Shown: positions 14,464 to 21,964, numbered from the stretch's first letter. The stretch: 23,428 nucleotides of DNA from CAYQDF01 sp964416175 (GCA_964416175.1 CAYQDF010000046.1:1-23428); one strand, 5' to 3'. A program made the numbers and translations. Notes: generated by a model from the letters alone, not told the origin.

Positions 14464-17400
14464 ATGTCTGGCGAGAGCGAGAGAAAGCCACTCTCTGGGC
14501 TTCCCATGTTGTGGATCTACCTGCTGGGACCGCCCAAGGCGGAGTGGGATCATCACCTGCTGTGTATTCCCCGCCGCCAAACCCGCGCTTTGCTCTACCG
14601 CCTGGCAGTTCGTCCCGGACCCATTCCCCGCGCACAACTCTGTTTCCTCTTCTGGCCTGACACGCCGGACTCCACCGCCCGCCGCAACCTCAGTCACCTG
14701 TTAACTCACCTGCGCAACGCTCTGCCTGACCCCGATCTGCTGCTCATTGCGGAGGATCAGATCGGGTTGGACCCCAGGCGCGCCTGGTCGGACGTGGTGG
14801 CTTTTGAGGGGATGTGCGCTGCCCTCACCCCACACCCCCCAATTCCTTTTCAGGGAGCGAAGGGGGTGAGGGGCGAGGATCTCCGCCAGGCTGTAGACCT
14901 CTACCGTGGCCCCTTCCTGGCCGGCTTCTCCCTTCCTGGCAGCACCGAGTACGATGCCTGGGCCACCCAGGAGCAATACGTCTTGGAACGCCTTTACCTG
15001 GAGGCGCTGGCTGCCCTGATCGAGGTGGGGACAGCCAAAGGAGAGCTTGACGCAGCCATTGCCTATGCCCAACGCTACCTGGAAACAGACGATCTGGACG
15101 AAGACGTGCACCGCCGCCTGATCGAGCTCTATGCTGCCAGCGGCAACCGCCGAGCCGCCCTGCGCCAGTTTGAGCGNNNNNNNNNNNNNNNNNNNNNNNN
15201 NNNNNNNNNNNNNNNNNNNNNNNNNNNNNNNNNNNNNNNNNNNNNNNNNNNNNNNNNNNNNNNNNNNNNNNNNNNNATCTCCGGGGAAGCCGGCGTCGGC
15301 AAGTCGCGCCTGATGCAGGAGTTCGCCACCCCTCTCGCGGAGCAAGCGTTGATCCTGTCCGGGGCCGGTCACCCGGACACACAAACGATCCCCTATCAGC
15401 CGGTGACCGAGGCCCTGCGCCCGGCGCTGAACGTTCAACCTGCAGCCTACAACCTGCAACCAATCTGGCTGGCGGAGATCTCGCGTCTGTTGCCCGAACT
15501 GCGCGCCATGTATTCCGACTTGCCGCTGCCTCTATCAGCCGAACCGGGTGAGGCGCGTGGCCGCCTGTTCGAGGCTCTCAGCCAGATCGTCCTGGGACTG
15601 GCTACCTCACCCACTCCCCCCTGCACCCCCCTCGGGGCTGGGGGGGTGAGGGTGAGGTCTGTCCTCCTCTGCCTGGACGACCTCCACTGGGCCGACAACG
15701 CCACCCTGGACTGGCTGGCTTACCTGGGCCGTCACCTCAGGAGCAGCCGCTTGCTGCTTCTTGGGGCATATCGCAGCGAGGAGGCCGATGCGGTGACGGA
15801 ACTGTGCCACAGCCTGGCCCGACTGGGCGTCCTCTCAGAGCTGAAATTGGCGGGCTTAGACGCCGTCTCTGTCCTCCGGCTATTGCGCCATCTGGTTGGT
15901 ACCGCCCCCGGCGATGAAGAGTTCGCTCGTCGGCTCCAGGCGGCCACGGGCGGCAACCCCTTCTTCTTGCTGGAGATGCTCAGGGCGTTGATGGAGGCAG
16001 GGCGGCTGCCAGGGAGCCTGGCCAATGTGGAAGACCTCCCTCTGCCGGACACCTTACGGGAGGCGCTGGAAGCACGCCTGGCGCGTCTCAACCCGGTAAC
16101 CATCCAGGTGTTGGAAGCCGGCGCTGTCTTGGGTACAACTTTCAGCTTTGACCTGGTGCGTCTGACGGCGGGGCGTCGGGAAATGGAAACCATGGACGGT
16201 CTGGATGAGTTAGTGGTCCGGCAACTGCTGGTGGAGCAGGCCCCTGGTTACCGCTTCCACCACGACATCACCCAGCGGGTAGTGCAGGCAGGTCTCAACC
16301 CGATGCGATGCCAATTGCTGCACCGGCGCGCCGGCCGAGCGCTGGAGCGACTGGAGCCGGAGGCGGTGCCTGCTCTGGCGCGCCACTTTGATGCTGGTGG
16401 TGAGGTGAAGAAGGCCTTGCACTATCACAGCCTGGCAGCGCAGCAAGCCGAGGCGCTGTTTGCCTGGCGGGAGGCCGAGGAGCACCAGAGCCGTATGCTG
16501 GCCCTGCTGGAGCGGATAGACCCCAAATGCAAACAGCCCGACTGTCTGGCGCAGCGGGGACGGGTTCTAACCGCCCGCGCCCATCAGCGCTACCTGCAGA
16601 GCCGGCTGGTGGAGCGGGATGCCGACCTGGCGGCGCTGGCCGCCCTGGCCGAAGCCAGCGGTGATGAGCACCTGCGTCTGCAGGCAACGCTCCTCCAAAC
16701 CCGCTACCTGAACCTGGCCGGGCAATACCAAGCAGCCATCGCCACGGCTGAGGCGGGCCTGACCGATTTTGCCCCTTCCTCTGACTCACCATTGCCAACC
16801 CTTTGTCATCTTTTGGTTGAGGTCAGCTTCGCCCGCTATTTGCTGGGCCAGCCGCGGGAGGGGCTTGCTGCTCTGGAATCCGCCCTGGCCATCGCCGGCG
16901 ACCAGGCCAGCCCTGAGATCCGGGGCCCTATCGCCCATAATCTGGGCTACGTGTACCTCCACCTGGGGGAATACGATCGGGCGTTGGCCTGTCAGCAGGA
17001 AGCGTATGAGTGTCACCAAGCGGCAGGTGACTATAACGGCATGGCCTGGGCCGAGTTGGACATGGGCTTTCTATACCTGAAGATGAGGCATCTCCCTGAA
17101 GCCGAGGAGCACCTGACCGAGAGCCTGATCCTGGCCCGACGGATTGGTGCCCGGCCGGCCGAGGCCTATGCCCTGACCTATTCCGGTTACTGGGAACTAT
17201 ACCAGGGTTACTACACTGCTGCCGCCGACCTCTTCCGGCAAACCCTGCCCATGCACCAGGCGGTGTGTCAGGAGCACGGCGCGGTCGCCGCCGAGACCGG
17301 GTGGGGGCTGGCCCTCTACCACCTGGGCGACCTGGCCGAAGCCCGGCAGCGGCTGGAGGGGTCCGTCGCGCGGGCTCGCACTGTGGCCCACCGCCGACGG

Positions 17401-17937
17401 CTGGTGGAGGCACTGGTGGGGCTTGGTCTGGTAGAGTTGGCAGAAAACCAACTACAGGCAGCTTGGCTGTGCCTGACCGAGGCTGTGGAATTGGCGCGCG
17501 TCAGCGAGTGCCGCGAGAACCTGGCGGCGGGGCTGGCTGCCCTGGCCCGCGTCGAGCGGCAGGGCTGCGATCCGGCCAGTGCTCTCGTCCACGCCGGTGA
17601 AGCGGTGCGGGTGGCTCAGGAGAGCACTCTTCCTGTCTGCCAGAGGTGGGGCGAGATAGAAGTTGGCCTGGCCTTGTTGGCTCAGGGCCAACCGGCGGCT
17701 GCCCTGGAGCACACCGGGCGAGCCATCACCCTGGTGTCCCAGGCCCACGAAGGCTGGATTGGCTCCGAGGAGACGCACTACGCCCATGCGCGTGTCCTGC
17801 GCGCCCTGGGCCGACTTGATCAGGCCGCTGGGCAGATCCGGCTGGCCGAGGACATCATTGTGGTCAAGGCCGAGCACATCGCGGATCCCCAACAGCGCCA
17901 ATGCTACATCCAGTTTGCCCATTCGTCCATTCGTTGA
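14464..17937 (+). CDS. SARP-like transcriptional regulator: winged helix, BTAD, AAA ATPase, TPR (gap inside)
   Basis: AfsR/SARP-type large regulator. Residues ~15-105 form an OmpR-like winged helix ('RQTRALLYRLAV', 'FWPDTPDSTARRNLSHLL'). Residues ~140-238 are a bacterial transcriptional activation domain (BTAD; 'AVDLYRGPFLAGF' onward). Then comes the ATPase with Walker A GEAGVGKS just after the assembly gap and Walker B 'LLCLDDLHWAD' near 401-411. From about residue 640 on there is a long array of TPR-like helical pairs ('GYVYLHLGEYDRALACQQEA'). ATG at 14464 has AAAGGA eight bases upstream; Met15 is a possible alternative. The 100-N gap is a placeholder, so the true length is unknown; the stretch between BTAD and Walker A is usually longer than 34 residues. 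Two palindromic elements are inserted in frame. It probably activates the genes downstream. Confidence 0.85.
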   Translation: MSGESERKPLSGLPMLWIYLLGPPKAEWDHHLLCIPRRQTRALLYRLAVRPGPIPRAQLCFLFWPDTPDSTARRNLSHLLTHLRNALPDPDLLLIAEDQIGLDPRRAWSDVVAFEGMCAALTPHPPIPFQGAKGVRGEDLRQAVDLYRGPFLAGFSLPGSTEYDAWATQEQYVLERLYLEALAALIEVGTAKGELDAAIAYAQRYLETDDLDEDVHRRLIELYAASGNRRAALRQFEXXXXXXXXXXXXXXXXXXXXXXXXXXXXXXXXXXISGEAGVGKSRLMQEFATPLAEQALILSGAGHPDTQTIPYQPVTEALRPALNVQPAAYNLQPIWLAEISRLLPELRAMYSDLPLPLSAEPGEARGRLFEALSQIVLGLATSPTPPCTPLGAGGVRVRSVLLCLDDLHWADNATLDWLAYLGRHLRSSRLLLLGAYRSEEADAVTELCHSLARLGVLSELKLAGLDAVSVLRLLRHLVGTAPGDEEFARRLQAATGGNPFFLLEMLRALMEAGRLPGSLANVEDLPLPDTLREALEARLARLNPVTIQVLEAGAVLGTTFSFDLVRLTAGRREMETMDGLDELVVRQLLVEQAPGYRFHHDITQRVVQAGLNPMRCQLLHRRAGRALERLEPEAVPALARHFDAGGEVKKALHYHSLAAQQAEALFAWREAEEHQSRMLALLERIDPKCKQPDCLAQRGRVLTARAHQRYLQSRLVERDADLAALAALAEASGDEHLRLQATLLQTRYLNLAGQYQAAIATAEAGLTDFAPSSDSPLPTLCHLLVEVSFARYLLGQPREGLAALESALAIAGDQASPEIRGPIAHNLGYVYLHLGEYDRALACQQEAYECHQAAGDYNGMAWAELDMGFLYLKMRHLPEAEEHLTESLILARRIGARPAEAYALTYSGYWELYQGYYTAAADLFRQTLPMHQAVCQEHGAVAAETGWGLALYHLGDLAEARQRLEGSVARARTVAHRRRLVEALVGLGLVELAENQLQAAWLCLTEAVELARVSECRENLAAGLAALARVERQGCDPASALVHAGEAVRVAQESTLPVCQRWGEIEVGLALLAQGQPAAALEHTGRAITLVSQAHEGWIGSEETHYAHARVLRALGRLDQAAGQIRLAEDIIVVKAEHIADPQQRQCYIQFAHSSIR
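14821..14874 (+). repeat. In-frame palindromic insertion element, copy 1
   Basis: GCCCTCACCCC at 14821-14831 and GGGGTGAGGGGC at 14863-14874 form inverted ends of a 54-bp element inside the regulator gene, in a multiple of three bases. It adds a low-complexity Pro/Gly segment between the winged helix and the BTAD helices. Its ends match those of copy 2 at 15604. Confidence 0.55.
15177..15276. other. Assembly gap (100 N)
   Basis: Exactly 100 undetermined bases inside the regulator gene, typical of a scaffold gap of unknown size. Flanking frames agree with the placeholder length only by convention; the missing part lies between the BTAD and the ATPase P-loop. Confidence 0.99.
15604..15658 (+). 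repeat. In-frame palindromic insertion element, copy 2
   Basis: ACCTCACCC at 15604-15612 pairs with GGGTGAGGT at 15650-15658; the interior is also C-rich then G-rich and can fold. It adds a Pro/Gly-rich loop just before the Walker B strand of the ATPase, without breaking the frame. Confidence 0.55.
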
Positions 17938-17950
17938 TTCGCCGATTCGC
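17919..17950 (+). repeat. Four tandem octamers across the regulator stop codon
   Basis: CCATTCGT, CCATTCGT, TGATTCGC, CGATTCGC in direct succession. The TGA of the third unit is the stop codon of the regulator, so repeat variation here would change the C terminus. Confidence 0.6.
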
Positions 17951-17986
17951 TTTGTAGCCATTTTGTAGCCACCTGTGTGCTATGCT
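17951..17986 (+). promoter_or_regulatory. Candidate SARP operator and promoter for the cargo genes
   Basis: TTTGTAGCCA at 17951-17960 is repeated exactly at 17962-17971, an 11-bp period (one helical turn). Nine bases further is an extended -10, TGC-TATGCT (17978-17986). There is no recognisable -35 box. SARP regulators are known to bind direct repeats with 11-bp period about 8 bp upstream of the -10. The predicted start (~17993) lies inside the left arm of the following hairpin, so this transcript would escape the terminator. Confidence 0.5.
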
Positions 17987-18019
17987 GCTATCCGCAAATG
18001 GATAGCAATTTTTTATTTT
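17986..18019 (+). terminator. Rho-independent terminator of the regulator gene
   Basis: TGCTATCC (17986-17993), loop GCAAAT, GGATAGCA (18000-18007): a perfect 8-bp stem followed by ATTTTTTATTTT. It ends transcription 49 bp after the regulator stop codon. Confidence 0.85.
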
Positions 18020-18132
18020 CCCACTTCCGTGCTCAAGGCGGTTGAAAGGTGAAGGGGTGCTCACGGCGAAGGAGGTGGTCAAGGTTAGAAGAGCGACGTG
18101 AAGAAGATAGAACATAGAAAGGAGAACCTGTC

Positions 18133-18423
18133 ATGAAGTTTATCGCTCTGTGGAGTCTGAAAGAGAGGGTAGATCAGGCCAAGTTGGCGGAGGTCATGGG
18201 ACGCCGGGCCGAGTGGAAGTTTCCTGAGGGCATAAGCCTGATCGCCGAGTACTGGTCTTCCAAGCCAGCGCCGGCAGTCGTGTCCATCTTTGAGGCCGAT
18301 GATGCAGCGGCGTTAACGATCAATTCGGTGGGCTGGATTGACGCCCTGGTGGTGGACATCTTCCCCGTCGCCACGTGGGAGGAGTGCCTGGAGAAATTGA
18401 CCCGCTATTTGGCAGGCGAGTAG
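18133..18423 (+). CDS. Small DUF3303-like protein (ferredoxin-fold barrel type)
   Basis: A 96-residue protein starting 'MKFIALWSLKERVDQAKLAE' with a central 'GISLIAEYWSSKPAPAVVSI' and 'DALVVDIFPVATWEECLEKL'. The alternating strand/helix pattern and the opening 'MKFI..W' resemble DUF3303 proteins and the dimeric alpha-beta-barrel superfamily. AAAGGAGA lies about nine bases before the ATG at 18133. It is the first gene after the regulator's terminator and the candidate SARP promoter, so it probably heads the cargo operon. Its biochemical role is unknown; such folds act as small-molecule-binding or cofactor-free oxygenase scaffolds. Confidence 0.7.
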   Translation: MKFIALWSLKERVDQAKLAEVMGRRAEWKFPEGISLIAEYWSSKPAPAVVSIFEADDAAALTINSVGWIDALVVDIFPVATWEECLEKLTRYLAGE

Positions 18424-18486
18424 CTGGGATCTGATGCCAGTAAGGGCTTCTCCTTATGGAAACCGAACAGGAAGGAGGTGATTGCG

Positions 18487-18801
18487 ATGGTGCTCTTTGT
18501 GGTAAAGTGGGACATCCACCCGGACAAAGTGGACGCCTACCTGGAGTGGCTCAAGAGCGCGGTTCCGCGCACCCTGGCTGTGCCGGGGGTGGTTGAGTTC
18601 CGGGGGTACCGCGGAGCCTGTGGCGTATCCCAGGTCGTGGCGACCTATGAGTTCACTGACATGGCAGCCTGGGCCGCCTGGCATATGCACGAGGAGGCGC
18701 AGAAAGTGTGGTCGGAACTGCACACTCTCAGCCTCAACGTGACCACGGAACTGTGGGGGCCATCACCGACCGTACCTGCGCCTATCCGGCCTGGCAGGTA
18801 G
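18487..18801 (+). CDS. Small ABM-like dimeric alpha-beta-barrel protein
   Basis: 104 residues beginning 'MVLFVVKWDIHPDKVDAYLE', with 'VPGVVEFRGYRGACG' and 'VVATYEFTDMAAWAAW'. The pattern (strand, helix, 'pG....r.yr', strand, 'ef.d..aw..w') is that of antibiotic-biosynthesis-monooxygenase-like and stress-responsive alpha-beta-barrel proteins. ATG at 18487 is preferred to the GTG at 18478, because the Shine-Dalgarno AAGGAGG covers the latter and has the right spacing to the former. It follows the DUF3303-like gene by 63 bp. The exact reaction cannot be read from the sequence. The last ~15 residues are Pro-rich and may be disordered. Confidence 0.72.
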   Translation: MVLFVVKWDIHPDKVDAYLEWLKSAVPRTLAVPGVVEFRGYRGACGVSQVVATYEFTDMAAWAAWHMHEEAQKVWSELHTLSLNVTTELWGPSPTVPAPIRPGR

Positions 18802-18820
18802 GCCGCGTCCCCAATCAAGG

Positions 18821-18866
18821 CGGGACCTGGTGCTTATCGCTGGCTTTTGCGCCAGGCCCCGTCCCG
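18821..18866 (+). other. Intergenic hairpin between the two ABM-like genes
   Basis: CGGGAC (18821-18826) pairs with GTCCCG (18861-18866), and CTGG (18827-18830) with CCAG (18852-18855), with a C-rich bulge. There is no T-run, so it may be an mRNA-processing or stability element rather than a terminator. Confidence 0.4.
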
Positions 18867-18909
18867 ATGTTAAACCCAGAAATTGACAGAAATAGAAAGA
18901 TGGTCAGCC

Positions 18910-19182
18910 ATGTTTGCGCGGGCCGTCAATGTCCAATTTCAGTCTGGCAAGGTTGATGAAGCAAGTCACATAGTCAGGGATGCCATCGTGCCGGTGTTGA
19001 AAGAGCAGAAAGGATTCAAAGGACAGTTTCTCCTCACCCAGCGCGATACCGGCAAGGCCATCTCTATCAACCTGTGGGAGACCAAGGCTGATTTGACCGC
19101 ATTTGAATCTAGCCCGCTCTACCATGAACTGATGGGCAAACTGGCGGGTATACTGGCTTGGCCACCCGCCGGAGAACGATAA
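18910..19182 (+). CDS. Second small ABM-like dimeric alpha-beta-barrel protein
   Basis: About 90 residues from ATG at 18910: 'MFARAVNVQFQSGKVDEASH', then 'VLKEQKGFKGQFLLTQRDTG' and 'AISINLWETKADLTAFESSP'. The order 'pv....kGf.g..ll....g..i.i..Wet..d...f' is a clear antibiotic-biosynthesis-monooxygenase-like signature. A TTG at 18883 could extend it by nine residues; the ribosome binding site is weak for either choice (AGAAAGA about 10 bases before the ATG). It is not closely similar to the preceding ABM-like protein, so the two are probably distinct family members, not a recent tandem duplication. Function unknown; perhaps works with the redox protein downstream. Confidence 0.72.
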   Translation: MFARAVNVQFQSGKVDEASHIVRDAIVPVLKEQKGFKGQFLLTQRDTGKAISINLWETKADLTAFESSPLYHELMGKLAGILAWPPAGER

Positions 19183-19530
19183 GAAGTAAGTGTCCAGGCA
19201 TAAGATGACAGGAACAACTTGTGGCAGTTTGGAACAGCAGTAGTGTCCTTCACCCCTCACTGAAGGGTTGAAATGCTTTTGGTCAATGCCATGCATCAGG
19301 GATACACAATCAGCATTTGGGCCTGATGACGCCAATCGTTCGAGCCGGCCCCCACCCCTGCGCTTCAAACTAACACACTCTGCCCGCGAAGGCGGTGGTC
19401 CGGCTTCCCTGGTCTTGTGCCGCGGTTTGGCGAAAGAGGTCGCGTCTCGAGTAGCCTGTGGCAGGTCATCGGCACTCCTCAGGAGCGATTTTGATCGCCA
19501 TCTCATTCATTGGCGCAGTGGAGGTGTGCG
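19183..19530 (+). other. 348-bp non-coding stretch before the flavodoxin-ferredoxin gene
   Basis: No convincing gene on either strand: long open frames here are composition artefacts that run antisense through the neighbouring gene. A short hairpin (CCTTCA and TGAAGG at about 19248-19267) is present. TTGGTC at about 19279 with TACACA 18 bp later is a weak promoter candidate. GGAGG at 19520-19524 is the ribosome binding site of the next gene. Confidence 0.4.
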
Positions 19531-20364
19531 GTGAATATCACCCTCATCTACTTCTCTCAGACCGGTAACACCCGCCGGGTGGCGCAGGCGATGGCCGAGG
19601 CATTTCGCCAGGCGGGCCATGCGACCCGGACCATCTCGCTGAAAAAAGCGACCCCGCAGGATGCCAACACTGGCGACTTGCTGGGAGTAGGAAGCCCTTG
19701 TTTCTCCAGCCAGGCGCCGACGCCCGTCAAGGCATTTCTACAGTCTCTGCCGCCCCTGGAGAACCGGCGGGCCTTCGTCTTTGCTACCTCCGGTGGCGCG
19801 CCGGGCCGGGTGCTCTACGACCTGGCCCATCTGTTGCAAGGTAAAGGGGCAGAAGTCGTCGGCGGCTTCCTGACCCGTGGGGAATTGCATCACCCTGCTC
19901 CCTGCCTCAGCGGTCGGATGCCCGACCGCCCCAATACCAAGGACCTGGCCCAGGCGCGCCACTTCGCCATAGCCGTTGCCGAACACGTATCAGCCGGTCG
20001 CCCTGGGCCTGTGGCCGAAAGCCGTCGAGAAACATTCACACTCAGGCGTGGATTCTACGACCTGGTGGCTTTGCTCAGCACAGACGGCTTTCTGCGCCGG
20101 GTCTTGCCAGAACCCGAGATCGACGCAGCGCGTTGCAACCAGTGTGGGTGGTGTGTCCATGAATGTCCCGTACACAACATTGCCGTACAACCTTATCCGA
20201 TTTTGGGAGACCGGTGCATCCGGTGTTATCGCTGCCTGACCGGTTGCCCACAGAAGGCTTTTGACACCGACTGGAGGTTAGGCAACCTGGCTGTTCTGTC
20301 CTTCTACAATACCACTTTTGAACGCTGGTTTGGTGACCTGGAGCCCGGTGAGCGGATCTATTGA
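19531..20364 (+). CDS. EFR1-family flavodoxin-ferredoxin fusion protein
   Basis: 277-residue redox protein. The N-terminal flavodoxin-like domain has the FMN phosphate loop 'YFSQTGNTRRVAQAM' at residues 7-21 and 'GVGSPCFSSQAPTPVKAFL' further on. The C-terminal domain carries two [4Fe-4S] ferredoxin motifs: CNQCGWCVHECP and CIRCYRCLTGCP (C-x2-C-x2-C-x3-C-P each). Such EFR1-like proteins pass electrons between FMN and two iron-sulphur clusters in anaerobic metabolism, cytosolic. GTG at 19531 has GGAGG six bases upstream; the upstream TTG at 19510 lacks a site and adds residues that do not belong to the fold. It is flanked by the ABM-like genes and a membrane protein gene, suggesting it supplies electrons to the cluster's chemistry. 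Partner unknown. Confidence 0.9.
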   Translation: MNITLIYFSQTGNTRRVAQAMAEAFRQAGHATRTISLKKATPQDANTGDLLGVGSPCFSSQAPTPVKAFLQSLPPLENRRAFVFATSGGAPGRVLYDLAHLLQGKGAEVVGGFLTRGELHHPAPCLSGRMPDRPNTKDLAQARHFAIAVAEHVSAGRPGPVAESRRETFTLRRGFYDLVALLSTDGFLRRVLPEPEIDAARCNQCGWCVHECPVHNIAVQPYPILGDRCIRCYRCLTGCPQKAFDTDWRLGNLAVLSFYNTTFERWFGDLEPGERIY

Positions 20365-20448
20365 TAGGTGAAGCAGAGGGGTCAATTGCCGGTCCACCTA
20401 AATTGAACGGAACGTGTTGCCGAAATCCAGCAGAAAGGAACAGATACA

Positions 20449-20853
20449 ATGGCCAATTATCTCAAACTGCTTTGGCTGCGACGTGTCCTCTTGGTCAAAG
20501 TGCTCCTCACCCTTTTTGCGTGGGGGCTGCCGGCTCTCCTCGGTCCCATGTCCCTCCTGACCATTCTGAAACTTCCCATCCCGGCAGAGCTGATCTATTT
20601 GCGACTCTTTGGCGGGGCTTGCACGGCCTTTGGCGTCGCCTATTGGTTTGCCTACCAGGACCCCATCCACAATGTGGCGATCATGAAGGCCGGGTTGGTG
20701 GACAATGGCCTGATCACACTGGTCATTTTCTACCTGGGGCTCACCGGGAAGGTCTCCAGCGCGTTTATCTTGATATCGGGGCTTCTCACCGCCCTGTTCT
20801 TCGTGTCGTTTCTGGCGCTGATGCCCCGGGAAGAAAGGCATCTGGCGACCTAG
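20449..20853 (+). CDS. Unrecognised four-helix integral membrane protein
   Basis: 134 residues with four hydrophobic segments at about 14-40, 47-67, 80-100 and 105-125, connected by short loops; a conserved-looking 'RLFGGACTAFGVAYWFAY' covers helix two and the end 'LMPREERHLAT' is charged. It may belong to one of the small DUF families of four-helix membrane proteins, which I cannot name. ATG at 20449 has AAAGGAA eight to nine bases upstream. It lies 84 bp after the flavodoxin-ferredoxin gene and 87 bp before the decarboxylase-like gene. It could be a membrane partner or a substrate transporter of the cluster; there is no direct evidence. Confidence 0.7.
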   Translation: MANYLKLLWLRRVLLVKVLLTLFAWGLPALLGPMSLLTILKLPIPAELIYLRLFGGACTAFGVAYWFAYQDPIHNVAIMKAGLVDNGLITLVIFYLGLTGKVSSAFILISGLLTALFFVSFLALMPREERHLAT

Positions 20854-20940
20854 CGGATCAACCGCTGTATTGCCCATGAGTTAACCCGCGTGCTGCAATT
20901 TCGGCCATCCGCAACTCGGAGAAAAAAGGAGAGGCGCATC

Positions 20941-21708
20941 ATGGAGGAGGATTTCTTTGCGGGAGTGAAAATCGAGCAAGTGGAGCTTTTTACCGGGCTT
21001 CGCATTGAACTCCCCGTTCGCTACTATGACTGGTCGGCAATCATGGCCCATTTCCCGGTACCTGCTGCCGCCGTGCGAAGGCTGCTGCCCACCGACAGGC
21101 TCAAGCCAGCTCAACTCACGCCAGGCACAGCCATCCTGTCTATGGTGGCGATGGAATACCGACAAATCGCGGATGTCGCGCCCTACAACGAATTCGGCAT
21201 CATGGTGCCGGTTCTCTATGAGCCGACGGTCAACATCCCAGGGCTGCCCTTGCTATTCCCGCGCTGGTTCAGGCGATTTGGCCTGTACGTTCACCATCTG
21301 CCGGTGACGACGCAAGATGCCTATGACTTTGGCGTCGAGATTTGGGGCTACCCCAAGATCGTCGCCGAAATCCGCTTCGAGGCCGCAGGTCCGGCGCGCC
21401 GCTGCCGACTCCGAGACGAGGGGAAAGAGATTATGACCCTGGAGGTGAAGAAATTGGCCACAAGGGCCAGACAGATGAACTTTTACAGTTACACCGTCAA
21501 AGACGGCCAACTCTTGAGGACACTGATCCAGACTCAAGGACTGTTCGGCCTGGTCCGATTCAGAGGAGGAGCATCGTATACCCTGGGCGATCACCCGATT
21601 GCCGAGGAACTGCGGGCTTTGGGAATGGGCAAGACAGCGGTGGAGTGCCTCTATGCGTCTCAAGTCCAGAGTATGCTCCACCCGGCCGGCGAGCGCCTGC
21701 CGTTGTGA
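20941..21708 (+). CDS. Acetoacetate decarboxylase-like protein
   Basis: 255-residue member of the acetoacetate decarboxylase (ADC) superfamily. The segment 'DFGVEIWGYPKIVAEIRFE' at about residues 127-145 corresponds to the ADC active-site strand, whose Schiff-base lysine follows Pro in a G-Y/F-P-K motif. Classical ADCs have two consecutive lysines here; this protein has Lys then Ile, so the second, pKa-lowering lysine is missing. That points to an ADC-like enzyme with another reaction (ADC-fold aldolases/dehydratases are known) rather than true decarboxylation. ATG at 20941 has AAAGGAGAGG six bases upstream; the open frame extends further up without a site. It is the last metabolic gene of the cargo cluster and precedes a small unknown gene by 37 bp. 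Confidence 0.82.
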   Translation: MEEDFFAGVKIEQVELFTGLRIELPVRYYDWSAIMAHFPVPAAAVRRLLPTDRLKPAQLTPGTAILSMVAMEYRQIADVAPYNEFGIMVPVLYEPTVNIPGLPLLFPRWFRRFGLYVHHLPVTTQDAYDFGVEIWGYPKIVAEIRFEAAGPARRCRLRDEGKEIMTLEVKKLATRARQMNFYSYTVKDGQLLRTLIQTQGLFGLVRFRGGASYTLGDHPIAEELRALGMGKTAVECLYASQVQSMLHPAGERLPL

Positions 21709-21745
21709 CCACATTGAGAACAGATGGCTGGAAAATGGAGCGCCC

Positions 21746-21964
21746 ATGTCCCTACCTATCGAGTACACATCGTTCCTCATCCGCTTGTGGCGCGAAACCA
21801 ACCCCGAGGCGCAGACGCCGCCCGCTGATTGGCGCGGCGAGGTCGAGCATATTCAGAGCGGGCAACGCTGGACTTTCAACACCCTGGACGAGTTAATGGA
21901 ATTCTTGCGCCAACTTGCGGAGGGCCCGGAGATGCCAACCTGCCGGGAAAATGAAGGGGGATAA
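21746..21964 (+). CDS. 72-residue conserved-looking small protein
   Basis: Begins 'MSLPIEYTSFLIRLWRETNP' and continues 'WRGEVEHIQSGQRWTFNTLD' and 'ELMEFLRQL'. This G-E-V-x-H-x-Q-S-G-x-R...F..L-D-E-L..F-L pattern is one I associate with short uncharacterised proteins in Chloroflexota, encoded as stand-alone ORFs. GGAG lies about six bases before the ATG. It follows the decarboxylase-like gene by 37 bp. Acidic, no membrane segment. Function unknown. About 165 bp downstream, without further genes that I can support (a 34-codon ORF at 22023 lacks a binding site), lies the IS element. Confidence 0.6.
   Translation: MSLPIEYTSFLIRLWRETNPEAQTPPADWRGEVEHIQSGQRWTFNTLDELMEFLRQLAEGPEMPTCRENEGG

Noticed and set aside
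19245..19275. CRISPR-repeat-like ending (GGGTTGAAAT) with a small palindrome
   Set aside because: Only one copy is present; there are no spaced repeats and no cas genes in the window.
18904..19506. A 200-codon minus-strand open frame across the second ABM-like gene and the gap after it
   Set aside because: It overlaps a recognised gene, lacks a ribosome binding site and shows no recognisable family; likely an artefact of composition.
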